64,000 nt of DNA from UBA2040 sp041751955 (GCA_041751955.1 JBGSIB010000011.1:33133-97132); one strand, 5' to 3'; positions 24,271 to 34,295 are shown, numbered from the stretch's first letter. The notes: a model not told the origin generated them from the letters alone. Numbers and translations are program-made.

Positions 24271-25227
24271 ATGAGAAGATTACTTTTTTCTGCCCTATTT
24301 GTTCTTACTTCGGTGACAGCGTCGGCGCAAGACTTGGAATTTACCCAGTTTTACTCCAACCCTCTCTATCTGAACCCTGCATTTGCTGGAACAAATGGAT
24401 GCGCAAGATTTGTTGCTAATTACCGAAATCAATGGCCTGCATTGAGTGGTACCTATGTGAGTTATGCTGCGGCATATGATCAGTACTTCGATAATATTTC
24501 TGGTGGATTTGGTGTGATATTAACGAACGATGTTCAAGCGAGAACCTTGAACACTACTTCATTAGGTTTGACTTATTCTTACCATTTGCGAATGGGAAGA
24601 AAATGGACAGGCCTTTTCGGAGCTAAAGCAGCGTATACGCAAAAGTTCCTTGATTGGGATAAATTGACTTTTGGTGATATGATTGATCCTAGAAGAGGTT
24701 TCATTTACCAAACGAACGATGTTCCAAGAGGGGGTTCCAAAGGTTTCTTTGATGCGAGTGCAGGTGCTGTTGTTTACAATAAAAACTTCAACATCGGTTT
24801 TGCAGCCAATCACTTGAATCGTCCAAACGAGTCTTTGATTATTGGAACTTCGAAATTGCCGATGCGTTTCACAGCACACGCATCTGCCAACATTCCTTTG
24901 GGGGGAAAATCAAAATACTCTAACGTGACGACCATCATGCCGAGTATCTTGTATTCATACCAACAAGGATTCCAACAGTTGAATATTGGAACGTACATCA
25001 AGTATAGCCAATTCACAGCTGGAGCATATTTCAGAAATAAAGATGCCTTTATCTTGACGTTGGGTGTACAAACAGATCATTTCCGTTTGGGCTATAGCTA
25101 CGATTTAACGGTATCTCGTTTGAACAACGGTGTTTCTGCTGGATCTCACGAAATCTCTTTGCAGTATTTAGTTCAGTGTCGTAAAAAATCAGTGAAATTT
25201 AGAACGATCGCTTGTCCTACTTTCTAG
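24271..25227 (+). CDS. PorP/SprF family type IX secretion membrane protein
   Basis: A signal peptide (1-19, ending ASAQ) precedes a 300-residue barrel with the family's opening LEFTQFYSNPLYLNPAFAG, then RNQWPALSGTYVSY and YFDNISGGFGVILTNDV. The closing strands FRLGYSYDLTVSRLN and GSHEISLQYLVQCRKK are also canonical. Family members act with SprE/PorE, GldKLMN and SprB-type substrates in T9SS export or gliding, and most genomes have many copies. It lacks a partner adhesin gene here. Its neighbour is the sigma/anti-sigma-barrel pair, and it is probably in the same operon. Confidence 0.93.
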   Translation: MRRLLFSALFVLTSVTASAQDLEFTQFYSNPLYLNPAFAGTNGCARFVANYRNQWPALSGTYVSYAAAYDQYFDNISGGFGVILTNDVQARTLNTTSLGLTYSYHLRMGRKWTGLFGAKAAYTQKFLDWDKLTFGDMIDPRRGFIYQTNDVPRGGSKGFFDASAGAVVYNKNFNIGFAANHLNRPNESLIIGTSKLPMRFTAHASANIPLGGKSKYSNVTTIMPSILYSYQQGFQQLNIGTYIKYSQFTAGAYFRNKDAFILTLGVQTDHFRLGYSYDLTVSRLNNGVSAGSHEISLQYLVQCRKKSVKFRTIACPTF

Positions 25228-25245
25228 GAAGAAAAATATTGAATG

Positions 25246-25283
25246 AAACAGGGACGTTGATTTTCAGCATCCCTGTTTTTTTT
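25246..25283 (+). terminator. Intrinsic terminator after the PorP/SprF operon
   Basis: The stem ACAGGGA / TCCCTGT with a 15-nt loop is followed by eight Ts. It closes the sigma/anti-sigma/PorP transcript. The remaining bases up to the lipoprotein gene at 25562 are AT-rich and hold nothing else I can identify. Confidence 0.85.
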
Positions 25284-25561
25284 GAATTGTATTGAAGAAA
25301 TGATCAAAAGGGAAAAAGGTAGAATAGCTCGGTTTTTCAATATAATTTAGGGAATTGTTGTCGCTTTTTCAATGACATAGTGTTAAATAGTCATGAGGTT
25401 ATAAGATTTATCTTTAACAAATTAATTTTCCAAAACTCGATTTTGACCAATACGATTACTTTTTCTTTTTCCAAAACATTCATCAAAATCAACCTTTTTA
25501 CCCATTTCATGTGACTCTTCAAATTTTTAATTTAGTTTCTATCAATTTTAAATTTGAAATC

Positions 25562-26122
25562 ATGAAGATTACCAATGTTACTCCAATACTCATTTTTATT
25601 AGTGCCATTTTAATTTTATCTTGTAAAAAAGATGAACCTAGTTCGTCAGGTGGTTCTTCAGGTGGAAGCTCAGCTTGCACGCCGAATATGACAGCAACTT
25701 TTAATGGTGACACCTTTTCAGGATGTGGTTCTTCTGCCTTATTTCCATCTGTTGGAGGTTTACCTCCAACTTACATGAGTGTAGCTGGAAATTCAAGAGA
25801 TGCCTCAAATAACATAAAATATAGCATAGGTATTAAATTAAACACGCCCGATATTAGTCAAATAACGACAACAAGTTATATTGTAAACAATGGTTCTACG
25901 GTTCCAAGTGGACAGCCATTTTCAGTGAACATAACGGCTAAAATTGCAGAAGGGTCAGGAACACTTTATAATTCCTTATCAGGAAATTTAATTATCAACC
26001 AAGTTTCAAGTACGCATATCAAAGGCACATTTAATTACGTAGCTAAAAAAGCAGGAACTGTCGGTAATGGACCAGATACTATCATTATTGACAACGGTTT
26101 TTTTGATTATGATATCCTTTAG
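25562..26122 (+). CDS. Hypothetical SPII lipoprotein
   Basis: From ATG 25562 a hydrophobic leader ends in the lipobox ILSC followed by KKDEPSSSGGSSGGSS, a charged and then Gly/Ser-rich tether typical of Bacteroidota surface or periplasmic lipoproteins. The mature part (about 150 residues) is predicted beta-rich, with TATFNGDTFSGCG near the start and a GTFNYVAKKAGTVGNGPDTI tail, like DUF6252-type small lipoproteins, but I cannot confirm the family. It converges on the amidohydrolase gene with 32 bp between stops. A longer frame from 25511 is less likely because the signal peptide begins at 25562. Confidence 0.7.
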   Translation: MKITNVTPILIFISAILILSCKKDEPSSSGGSSGGSSACTPNMTATFNGDTFSGCGSSALFPSVGGLPPTYMSVAGNSRDASNNIKYSIGIKLNTPDISQITTTSYIVNNGSTVPSGQPFSVNITAKIAEGSGTLYNSLSGNLIINQVSSTHIKGTFNYVAKKAGTVGNGPDTIIIDNGFFDYDIL

Positions 26123-26154
26123 TAAATAATTTCTACCGAAATATTTACTTCTTG

Positions 26155-27789
26155 TCAGAGGTCAAGCGCATTGTATACGATCTCACCTCGAATCATCGTC
26201 AACATCGAAAAATTCTCGCGAAAGGTCCCACCCGAATTCAATGGTTTCTCTAGCATAATCAAAGTAGCTTCTTTTCCTTTTTCCAAACTTCCGGTTTCGT
26301 TTTCGCGGAAACAAGCGAAAGCAGCCCAGCGGGTCATTCCGCGTATGCAATCGTCTAAGGATAGTGCTTGATTCATCAAAAAGCCTTCAGTGGGTTGATT
26401 TTCAGTATCTTTTCGTTGTGTCGCTGCGAAAATGGTTAGAAATGGATTGATTCTGTCAAAAGGAAAATCAGTACCTATGGCCATAATTCCAGTCTGACTC
26501 AACAAACTTTGATAAGCGTATGCACCAGTCATTCGTTCTTTGCCCAATCGGTTTTCGGCCCAACGTGAATCACTGACCGCATGCGTAGGTTGAACAGACG
26601 GAAAAACGGCGTAATCAGCAAATTTTTTAAAATCGATAGGATCTACAACTTGCGCGTGCTCTATTCTCCAGCGATGATCTGGCTTCTCGTCAAAAGCTTT
26701 TTTGTATAAATTCAAAAGAATTGAATTTGATGAATCGCCTATGGCATGTGTATTCAATTGATAATCATGTTTCAAACAAAAATCAGCAAGCAAAAGCATG
26801 TCCTCGTATTTTGTGGTTTGTATGCCGAAATGTCCATGAGCGTCTGAATACGGTTTTTTCAATAAAGCACCACGTGAACCCAAAGCGCCATCGGCAAACA
26901 TTTTGAAACTAGAAATGTAGAATGAACCCCAATTTACTTTACCGTTTTTCTCAACGAATGCTCTGTTTTCTGCTGTGTTTCTCAGCATTCCATAAACCTC
27001 CAATTTCAATTTTCTGGATAAAGCAATTTTCTTAAAAAGGGCAATATCTTTGTTTTCTATACCCGCATCATGAACCGATACTACCCCGTATTGCAACAAT
27101 TCATCTTGAATTTCCATCAAAGCTTCAATTCTTTCTTTTTCAGAATAATCAGGGACGAATTCTGACATAAAGTCCATTGCATTGTCCAAAAGAAGTCCGG
27201 TGCATTTTCCGTTCTCAACCGTTATTTGACCACCTTCAATTTTTGTTTCAGCAGTAATTTTTGCTACGTCCAGTGCAGCTTGATTCACCAAAACGGCATG
27301 ACCATCAACCCGATAAAGACAAACCGGTATACTCGGAAATAGTTCGTTCAATTTTTCATTTGTTGGAAGGATATCAGCTCCCCACATCGATTGATCCCAT
27401 CCATTTCCTACAATAAATTTACGACCTGTTCTGTCCGCATATTTCTCCGTGCGCACCAGCAATTCGTTCATGGATTTCGAACCGTATAAATCAGCACCCA
27501 ATTTCAAGTCGGCATAAGGCATGAGATGTCCATGTGCATCCGTAAATCCAGGATAAATTTCTTTCCCTCCTGCGTCAATCGTCTCTTCAGAAGAGTATTT
27601 GTTCAAAATTTGTCTTTCTGGACCCAGTTCTAAAATCTTTCCATCTTTTATGGCAATTGCCTCATAGACTTTGTTTTCATCGTTCATAGCATGGATAACA
27701 GCATTGTGTATCACCAAATCGGCATTTTGACCTTTCATGCAGGAGGCTAGCAGGAGTATTGAAAAAATAGGGTAAATGATTTTGTTCAT
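26155..27789 (-). CDS. YtcJ-like amidohydrolase, lipoprotein
   Basis: A member of the metal-dependent amidohydrolase superfamily (Amidohydro_3, YtcJ/NfdA type). The N-terminus is a lipobox (LLASC, Cys17), so the enzyme is exported and membrane-anchored. The metal-binding DAHGH gives His86 and His88. Later blocks are NTHAIGDSSN, IEHAQVV and AIGTDFPFD, the expected strand-end His and Asp ligands. Members hydrolyse N-formyl, N-acyl or cyclic amide substrates; the substrate here is unknown. It is a single gene, convergent with the lipoprotein gene. Confidence 0.87.
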   Translation of the reverse strand: MNKIIYPIFSILLLASCMKGQNADLVIHNAVIHAMNDENKVYEAIAIKDGKILELGPERQILNKYSSEETIDAGGKEIYPGFTDAHGHLMPYADLKLGADLYGSKSMNELLVRTEKYADRTGRKFIVGNGWDQSMWGADILPTNEKLNELFPSIPVCLYRVDGHAVLVNQAALDVAKITAETKIEGGQITVENGKCTGLLLDNAMDFMSEFVPDYSEKERIEALMEIQDELLQYGVVSVHDAGIENKDIALFKKIALSRKLKLEVYGMLRNTAENRAFVEKNGKVNWGSFYISSFKMFADGALGSRGALLKKPYSDAHGHFGIQTTKYEDMLLLADFCLKHDYQLNTHAIGDSSNSILLNLYKKAFDEKPDHRWRIEHAQVVDPIDFKKFADYAVFPSVQPTHAVSDSRWAENRLGKERMTGAYAYQSLLSQTGIMAIGTDFPFDRINPFLTIFAATQRKDTENQPTEGFLMNQALSLDDCIRGMTRWAAFACFRENETGSLEKGKEATLIMLEKPLNSGGTFRENFSMLTMIRGEIVYNALDL

Positions 27790-27838
27790 TCTGAAAAATT
27801 TAAGGCAAAGATAAACAGATTTCTTCGGTCGTCAGGAA

Positions 27839-27964
27839 GATGTCCTCCCCCTTTATCCCACTCCAAAGGGGGAATTGGGATAGAGCTTCGATTCCTGAGA
27901 ATGTTATATTAAAAAAAATAAATAAGTTTCCCCCTGTAGAGGGGGATTATGGGGGAGGATGATG
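27839..27964. repeat. MITE-like GC-rich imperfect inverted repeat
   Basis: The left end (27839-27875) reads GATGTCCTCCCCCTTTATCC then a CCAAAGGGGGAA core. The right end (27927-27964), read on the other strand, begins TCATCATCCTCCCCCATAAT and also reaches an ACAGGGGGAAAC core. The two ends are therefore diverged inverted repeats of about 36 bp around a 50-bp AT-rich centre, with no coding capacity. The base composition differs sharply from its surroundings. It lies between two divergent genes, just upstream of valS. Confidence 0.65.
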
Positions 27965-28043
27965 ACACGAATAAGAAAAAACCATTCGTGAAAATTCGTG
28001 TCATTCGTGGCAAAAACATGACAATATTCCTCCTCATTTTCAC

Positions 28044-28051
28044 TATCTTTG
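28044..28051 (+). promoter_or_regulatory. Bacteroidota -7 box for valS
   Basis: TATCTTTG is an exact TAnnTTTG match 21 bp before the valS ATG, giving a short leader. No good -33 TTTG is visible. Confidence 0.65.
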
Positions 28052-28072
28052 TCGCTTAATTTTTACTAAAAC

Positions 28073-30700
28073 ATGGAGATTCCAAAAACGTACGAGCCCT
28101 TAAAGGCAGAGGAAAAATGGTATGCACATTGGATGCAGAAAGGCTATTTTCATTCAGAACCTGATGAAAGAGAAGCTTATACCGTCGTCATTCCTCCGCC
28201 AAATGTAACGGGCGTTTTGCACATGGGACACATGTTAAACAATACGATTCAGGATGTATTGGTCCGTCGTGCACGTATGCTTGGGAAAAATGCTTGTTGG
28301 GTTCCGGGAACGGATCATGCCTCCATTGCTACCGAGGCAAAAGTTGTTCAAAAGCTTCGAAAAGAAGGAATTAAAAAATCAGATTTGACGCGAGATGAAT
28401 TCTTGGCGCATGCTTTCGAATGGAAAGACAAACACGGCGGAATCATCTTGGAGCAATTGAAGAAATTAGGAGCTTCTTGCGATTGGGAACGCACGCATTT
28501 TACCATGGATCAAAAGTATTCGGAAAGTGTGATTGACGTTTTCATGGACTTGTACAAGAAAGGGAAAATTTACCGTAGCGTTCGCATGGTGAATTGGGAT
28601 CCTGAAGCTTTGACGGCCGTTTCGGATGAAGAAGTGAATTACAAGGAGGTGAATTCCAAATTGTTTTACGTTCGCTATAAAATTGCGGGAACGGAGGATG
28701 AATGGTTGACCATTGCAACGACGCGTCCTGAGACTATTTTAGGTGATTCGGCCATTTGTATTCATCCAGATGATGAGCGTTTTAAACACTTGCATGGAAA
28801 AACAGCCATCGTTCCTATCGTGAATCGCAGTGTTCCTATCATTTTGGACGAATATGTTGATCCAGCATTTGGAACGGGATGTTTGAAAGTTACCCCAGCG
28901 CATGACACAAACGATTATGAGTTAGGTAAGAAACATGAACTAGAAACGATTGATATTTTCAATGCCAACGGAACGCTAAATGCTAATGGATTGCATTATG
29001 CAGGCATGGATCGTTTTGAAGTGAAAAAAGCGATTGAAAAAGAATTATACGATAAAGGCTATTTGGTTAAAACGGAAGACCACATCAACAAAGTTGGTTT
29101 TTCCGAAAGAACGGATGCTGTAATCGAACCAAGATTGTCATTGCAGTGGTTTGTGACCATGAAAGAATTGGCTGAACCCGCATTGAAAAATGTAATGAAT
29201 GGAAATATTCAGTTTCATCCGGAGAAGTTCAAAAATACTTATCGTCACTGGTTGGAGAATGTAAAGGATTGGTGTATTTCTCGTCAGTTGTGGTGGGGAC
29301 ATCAAATTCCAGCCTACTATTATGGCGAAGGAGTGGATGATTACGTAATCGCTAAGAACATTGATGCTGCGGCAAAAATAGCTTCTCATAAAGCAGGAAA
29401 ACCAATTTCGATAGCTGAATTGAAACAAGATGAAGATGTACTCGATACATGGTTCTCCAGTTGGTTGTGGCCAATTTCAGTTTTCAACGGTTTGACAGAT
29501 CCTAACAACAAGGAGATTCAATACTATTATCCAACAAATGACTTGGTTACGGCTCCTGAAATTATGTTTTTCTGGGTGGCGCGAATGATCATGGCAGGAT
29601 ACGAATACATGGATGAGTTGCCGTTCAAAAACGTTTATTACACTGGTATCGTTCGTGACAAATTGGGGCGTAAAATGTCTAAATCTCTTGGGAATTCTCC
29701 AGATCCAATCGAATTGATTGAGAAATTTGGAGCTGACGGTGTGCGTTTGGGTGTTTTGATTTCATCTCCTGCAGGAAATGATTTGCCTTTCGATACCTCG
29801 CAATGTGAACAAGGAAGAAATTTTGCGAATAAATTGTGGAATGCATTCCGTTTGGTGGATTCGTGGGAAACCAAAGAATTGCCGCAACCGATGGCATCAC
29901 AGAAAGCGATTGCTTGGTTTGATGCAAAGTTCAATGAAACTTTGGTTCAAATCAATGGTTTGTTTGACAAATTCAAGATTTCTGAGGCGTTGATGGCCAT
30001 TTATAAATTAGTTTGGGATGATTTCTGTTCTTGGTATTTGGAAATGATAAAACCAGGTTACAAGCAACCAATAGATCAAGCGACATTGGATCAAACGAAG
30101 GTTTACTTCGAAGATTTATTGAAATTGATTCAACCTTTCACACCGTTTATTGCCGAAGAATTATGGCATTTGATTCGTGAGCGGTCAGAAGGTGAAGACA
30201 TAATCATAGCAACATGGCCAAGCGTAAAAACGGTGGACGATTCCATCTTGAAATCTTTTGAAAAAGCCGTGGATGTTATTACCAACATTCGAAATGTTCG
30301 CACAAAAAATAATATCGCCAATAAGGTAAAAATGGATTTGTTTGTGAAAGTGAATGGCGAAATCGATAAATCGATGGATAGCGTGATAACCAAAATGGGT
30401 AATCTAACGCAGTTAGAATATGTTACCGAAAAAGTAGCACAAGCCAATGGATTCATAGCTGGAGGTCATGAGTTCTATATTCCTTTCGGCGATGCGATTG
30501 ACGTGGAAGCGGAAAAAGCGAAACTGATGGAAGAGTTGAATTATACCAAAGGTTTCTTGAAAAGCGTACATGGAAAACTCAAAAACGAGAAATTCATGGC
30601 CGGCGCTCCAGAACAAGTAGTCGCTGTGGAAAAGAAAAAAGAAGCTGATGCTTTGGGTAAAATCGCTATTTTGGAGGAAAAATTGGCGGAGTTGAACTAA
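28073..30700 (+). CDS. valS: Valyl-tRNA synthetase
   Basis: Class Ia synthetase charging tRNA-Val. At 875 residues it has the normal length. Landmarks: the HIGH-type motif in PPPNVTGVLHMGHML (about residues 41-55), the CP1 editing domain (TTRPETILGD and later GTGCLKVTPAHDTNDYELG), WWGHQIPAYY, and the KMSKS loop at 534-538 (RKMSKSLGNSPDP). The C-terminal coiled-coil arm typical of ValRS is present (EKAKLMEELNYTKGFLKSVH). It may share a transcript with the membrane protein 27 bp downstream. Confidence 0.98.
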   Translation: MEIPKTYEPLKAEEKWYAHWMQKGYFHSEPDEREAYTVVIPPPNVTGVLHMGHMLNNTIQDVLVRRARMLGKNACWVPGTDHASIATEAKVVQKLRKEGIKKSDLTRDEFLAHAFEWKDKHGGIILEQLKKLGASCDWERTHFTMDQKYSESVIDVFMDLYKKGKIYRSVRMVNWDPEALTAVSDEEVNYKEVNSKLFYVRYKIAGTEDEWLTIATTRPETILGDSAICIHPDDERFKHLHGKTAIVPIVNRSVPIILDEYVDPAFGTGCLKVTPAHDTNDYELGKKHELETIDIFNANGTLNANGLHYAGMDRFEVKKAIEKELYDKGYLVKTEDHINKVGFSERTDAVIEPRLSLQWFVTMKELAEPALKNVMNGNIQFHPEKFKNTYRHWLENVKDWCISRQLWWGHQIPAYYYGEGVDDYVIAKNIDAAAKIASHKAGKPISIAELKQDEDVLDTWFSSWLWPISVFNGLTDPNNKEIQYYYPTNDLVTAPEIMFFWVARMIMAGYEYMDELPFKNVYYTGIVRDKLGRKMSKSLGNSPDPIELIEKFGADGVRLGVLISSPAGNDLPFDTSQCEQGRNFANKLWNAFRLVDSWETKELPQPMASQKAIAWFDAKFNETLVQINGLFDKFKISEALMAIYKLVWDDFCSWYLEMIKPGYKQPIDQATLDQTKVYFEDLLKLIQPFTPFIAEELWHLIRERSEGEDIIIATWPSVKTVDDSILKSFEKAVDVITNIRNVRTKNNIANKVKMDLFVKVNGEIDKSMDSVITKMGNLTQLEYVTEKVAQANGFIAGGHEFYIPFGDAIDVEAEKAKLMEELNYTKGFLKSVHGKLKNEKFMAGAPEQVVAVEKKKEADALGKIAILEEKLAELN

Positions 30701-30727
30701 GGTTCTTTACGCTAAGCTAACTTCTGG

Positions 30728-32314
30728 ATGGTGAACTCTCAGTCAAATAAAGCGTATTACCTTTCTGATAAATTCCTGCTTTGGAGTATTCTTCTGCTTT
30801 TTGGAGTAATGAGTCTCAGTGCGCTGATTTTCGGCAACGGTACTTTCGTTGATGTCATGCGCGGTTATGTCAGCATGGACCAATTCCTTGACGGGGAAGC
30901 ATTCAACACGCTCAATTACAATTTAGCTTCAGGAAAAGTCAGCTATTTTATCGCGTGGTGGACACCAGGACAGTATCTTTTGCCGTATTCCTTGAAATTA
31001 TTGGGTCTGCCTTTATGGTTTTCTCAAGGAATTTGGATTGTGCTTTTCACGGGTCTTTCGCTTCTCGGGTATTATCGGTTGTTTCAGCATTTTGGTTTTT
31101 CAAAAAACAGGAGTTTGTTGTCGGTTTTGATCATTCAAACCAATCAACTTTTCTTTTGGAATACTATACTGTATTATGGTGGTTCGCTCTTTGAAATTGG
31201 GATTCTGCCGTGGTTTATTCTTTTTCTTTTAAAAATTAAATCGCCTTTTTCATGGAAAGAATCGCTCATGTATATCTTAGTCGCTTTGGGATTGTTTTTC
31301 TTCAAAGCGACTTTTTTATTGCATGCAGGAATTGGCTTGGCTGTTCTTTTGTTGGGTTATAAAAAATTGAATATCAAGAATATAGCATGGATTTTCTTTT
31401 CAGGTTTAGTCGTACTGGCGATTTGCTATTTTGGCTTTCTGCAGTTTGGAGAGACGCCGAGTGGAACAAAAGATTTAGCTGGATATAACAATATTCCCAA
31501 TTCTTATGTCTTGGACTTCATGACGCCTTTGACAAGTTTGTTCGGAATTTTTTCCAATCTTTCGGTGATTCTATTCAAATTGTTGCCGTATGGAAAAACC
31601 TATTTTTATGTGGTCTTGGCTGTATTTCCAATATTGACATTTTTGGGAATTTGGCTTTTGATACGAGTTTACTCTTTGAACGAAAATGCTAGAAAACTGG
31701 TGCAATTCACTTTGTTGTTTTTCATCTGTTTTTGGTATTTCTTTTTCACCGATAAAGCAATTTCATATGATTTCAGGCATTTTGGTCCTTTGGCCTTTTG
31801 TTTTGTTCCCTTTGGATTGGATGAAATTCAAAAAATGGTAAAAAGAGAATGGGTTTTCACAGCGGGCATAAATATACTTTTAATCTTTAATCTGATTTTG
31901 TTCGGTTTAGAGCGCGTGGGATTTAGTTATAGCATGCAAAATTTGGATGGCTTGTATGTTTCAGATAGTGATTTCAGAGCCTACGGTAATATGAAGAGAG
32001 TGCGTGACCTTTCACCAAAAGACGCCACATACGTAATCAAAGATTCATGGGGATTAATGTATCATTTAAAGGGTAAAAATCGAATTCCGATTATGCATTT
32101 AGAAGGTAAATGGGTTGTCAAATCGGGTATAGAAATCGCTAATCCGAAATCATTTAATTTCCCTCAAGAATTAAAGGACATACAAAATTTGGTGGTATTT
32201 ATTCCTGGGTTTAGGCAGAATCTACCTTCTTACCTTACAGGTTTTGAGTGGAAATATCCTCATGTAGAATTAGACAGATATCACACGATTTTTGTGGGTA
32301 AGAAATTACCTTAA
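30728..32314 (+). CDS. Polytopic membrane protein of unknown function
   Basis: A 528-residue integral membrane protein with about ten helices in the first 400 residues and a soluble C-terminal part of about 110 residues. The first large loop (FVDVMRGYVSMDQFLDGEAF then TLNYNLASG) and overall layout resemble GT-C or YfhO-like envelope proteins, but I see no clear catalytic Asp pair. The frame from ATG 30728 has a cytoplasmic SQSNKAYYLSDK lead. It follows valS by 27 bp and overlaps the convergent peptidase gene by 9 bp. I do not recognise a defined family. Confidence 0.6.
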   Translation: MVNSQSNKAYYLSDKFLLWSILLLFGVMSLSALIFGNGTFVDVMRGYVSMDQFLDGEAFNTLNYNLASGKVSYFIAWWTPGQYLLPYSLKLLGLPLWFSQGIWIVLFTGLSLLGYYRLFQHFGFSKNRSLLSVLIIQTNQLFFWNTILYYGGSLFEIGILPWFILFLLKIKSPFSWKESLMYILVALGLFFFKATFLLHAGIGLAVLLLGYKKLNIKNIAWIFFSGLVVLAICYFGFLQFGETPSGTKDLAGYNNIPNSYVLDFMTPLTSLFGIFSNLSVILFKLLPYGKTYFYVVLAVFPILTFLGIWLLIRVYSLNENARKLVQFTLLFFICFWYFFFTDKAISYDFRHFGPLAFCFVPFGLDEIQKMVKREWVFTAGINILLIFNLILFGLERVGFSYSMQNLDGLYVSDSDFRAYGNMKRVRDLSPKDATYVIKDSWGLMYHLKGKNRIPIMHLEGKWVVKSGIEIANPKSFNFPQELKDIQNLVVFIPGFRQNLPSYLTGFEWKYPHVELDRYHTIFVGKKLP

Positions 32315-34222
32315 AATCCCGTCTACCGTATTTCGCGTCACGAAATGATAGTTGTCGCGAATTGGCTCGTATGTTTTCAAAGCCCAAGCCTTATTTTCTT
32401 CGGTTTTCACCAATTCTTCAAAAAGTGGTTCAACATATTTACGTCGTCCAACTTTTGTCAAAAACCGCTTCATACTTGGGTAAACCGATTTGTTTCCAGC
32501 TGCGATGTTTTTCAAATACCATTCAAACATAATCTCTGAATTGCCACAATTTTTGAAGTTTAATTTAGCATCCAATTTATTAAAAGTCTGAACCGGCAAG
32601 GTATCGGGCAAAGCGCGAATGAAAGTCACCCATTCCTGCGTTATTAAATCTCCACGTTCAAGTACATGCGGTTTTTTACCTTTGACTTTAACAGGTTTGA
32701 AGATGTTTTCTTCAGCTACAACTTTGTCGACTAACTTTTGAACTTTTTCAAATCGTTCTGATACAATTTTGACACAATTTTTAGGTAAGCCTCCTTCATA
32801 TAACCATTCTTCTGTATTGAATTTAATCCGCATGGGGTGCAAAAGTCTGTCGTTTAGGAATTTTTCAAATTCTTCTGTGGTTACTGTTTTGAAGGCAAAA
32901 TGTTTGAAATAACGTTTCAAAAAGACGTCGAAATTAGATCTTCCCACTTCTTTTTCTAAAGTTTTCAAGAAATACGCACCTTTTATATAGGCAACAGAAG
33001 TCATTCCGTCATCTGGATTTCTGTCGTCCAATGCAAGTTTCAATTTGGTGTCTTCTGGAAATTCTCCAGCACTTATATCTACCATTTCAGTTTCCAATTC
33101 TTGAAATTCAACCAAAGAGAGCATGTCAGCTATTTCCTTGCCTTCCATTTCTTCCATGATTCGGTTTTCGATGTAAACGGTAAATCCTTCGTTCAACCAG
33201 AAATCGTCCCAACCTGAGTTCGTTACCAAATTACCCGACCATGAATGCGCCAATTCATGTGCGATTACAGAGGTCAAACTTTTATCACCCGTAATCAAAG
33301 TTGGATTAGCAAAAGTCAAACGTGGATTCTCCATGCCGCCAAAAGGGAAGGAATAAGGGAGAACGATAACATCATATTGCTCCCATTGATATTTGCCAAA
33401 CAACTTTTCGGCTGTGAGTTTCATGGTTGGCAAATCTTCAAATTCGGCAGCGCTTGCTTCAATGAGTTCAGGTTCAGCATAAACGCCGCAATTTTCACTC
33501 AAATCTCGATAGCGCAAATCACCAACGGCCAAAGCAATTAAATAACAAGGAATGGCTTGCTTCATTTCGAAATGATATTCACCTAATGAATCCAATTCTG
33601 TAGGATTTTCAGCACTCATCAAGGCTAGTAATTCACTTGGAACTTTGACATCTGCCGAATAAGTTATTCGGTTGGAAGGTGCATCCTGGACTGGAATCCA
33701 AGATCTTGTTAAAATAGCCTGTCCTTGAGAATACAGAAATGGATATTTTTTTCCAGAAGTCATTTTTGGCTCCAACCAGTCCAAGGCTTCACATTTATCT
33801 GTGGTTTGATAATAAATGTTCACAAAACGGGTATTGGAATCGATGGTTACAGTCAAAGGTTGACCCAAAAGTGAATCGTTTTCACCAATCAAATACGTAG
33901 TTTCTATCTCTTCCTCTTTTCCAAGAGTGACTTTCTGAATGGAAAGATTTTTTATATCAAAAATGGCTTCTTTTGTGCCCGAATTATTCATTTCATGACG
34001 AGCAATACCATAAATGGTTTGTGTTTCAAAATCAACATCCATTTCCAGATGTAAATGTTTGGTATTGATTTCGTTTGTGTTGGAATAGGAATGTGGGTTC
34101 TCTTTATCTTCCACAATTTCTGAGGTAGAGTTACTTTTTTCCTTTTTAAGGGGAACTTTTTCTTCACAACTGAATAACAATCCGACGAGAGAAAAAAGTA
34201 GAATGGTTTGCGTACGTTTCAT
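32306..34222 (-). CDS. M1 family metallo-aminopeptidase (LTA4-hydrolase-like), lipoprotein
   Basis: A zinc aminopeptidase with an SPII lipobox (LLFSC), so it is exported and anchored. It has the M1 exopeptidase motif GGMENP and the zinc site HELAH (His322, Glu323, His326), completed by Glu345 in WLNEGFT. The length of 638 residues and the C-terminal helical domain fit the leukotriene-A4-hydrolase/aminopeptidase B branch. It probably trims peptides in the periplasm, feeding the peptide transporters found nearby. Active-site residues are intact. Confidence 0.93.
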   Translation of the reverse strand: MKRTQTILLFSLVGLLFSCEEKVPLKKEKSNSTSEIVEDKENPHSYSNTNEINTKHLHLEMDVDFETQTIYGIARHEMNNSGTKEAIFDIKNLSIQKVTLGKEEEIETTYLIGENDSLLGQPLTVTIDSNTRFVNIYYQTTDKCEALDWLEPKMTSGKKYPFLYSQGQAILTRSWIPVQDAPSNRITYSADVKVPSELLALMSAENPTELDSLGEYHFEMKQAIPCYLIALAVGDLRYRDLSENCGVYAEPELIEASAAEFEDLPTMKLTAEKLFGKYQWEQYDVIVLPYSFPFGGMENPRLTFANPTLITGDKSLTSVIAHELAHSWSGNLVTNSGWDDFWLNEGFTVYIENRIMEEMEGKEIADMLSLVEFQELETEMVDISAGEFPEDTKLKLALDDRNPDDGMTSVAYIKGAYFLKTLEKEVGRSNFDVFLKRYFKHFAFKTVTTEEFEKFLNDRLLHPMRIKFNTEEWLYEGGLPKNCVKIVSERFEKVQKLVDKVVAEENIFKPVKVKGKKPHVLERGDLITQEWVTFIRALPDTLPVQTFNKLDAKLNFKNCGNSEIMFEWYLKNIAAGNKSVYPSMKRFLTKVGRRKYVEPLFEELVKTEENKAWALKTYEPIRDNYHFVTRNTVDGILR

Positions 34223-34295
34223 TTATTTGTGAAAAGAGTAAAGATAATAAAATGGTGTTTATTGTGTCTTTTTTCTTACTTAACTTAAGTTAAAA

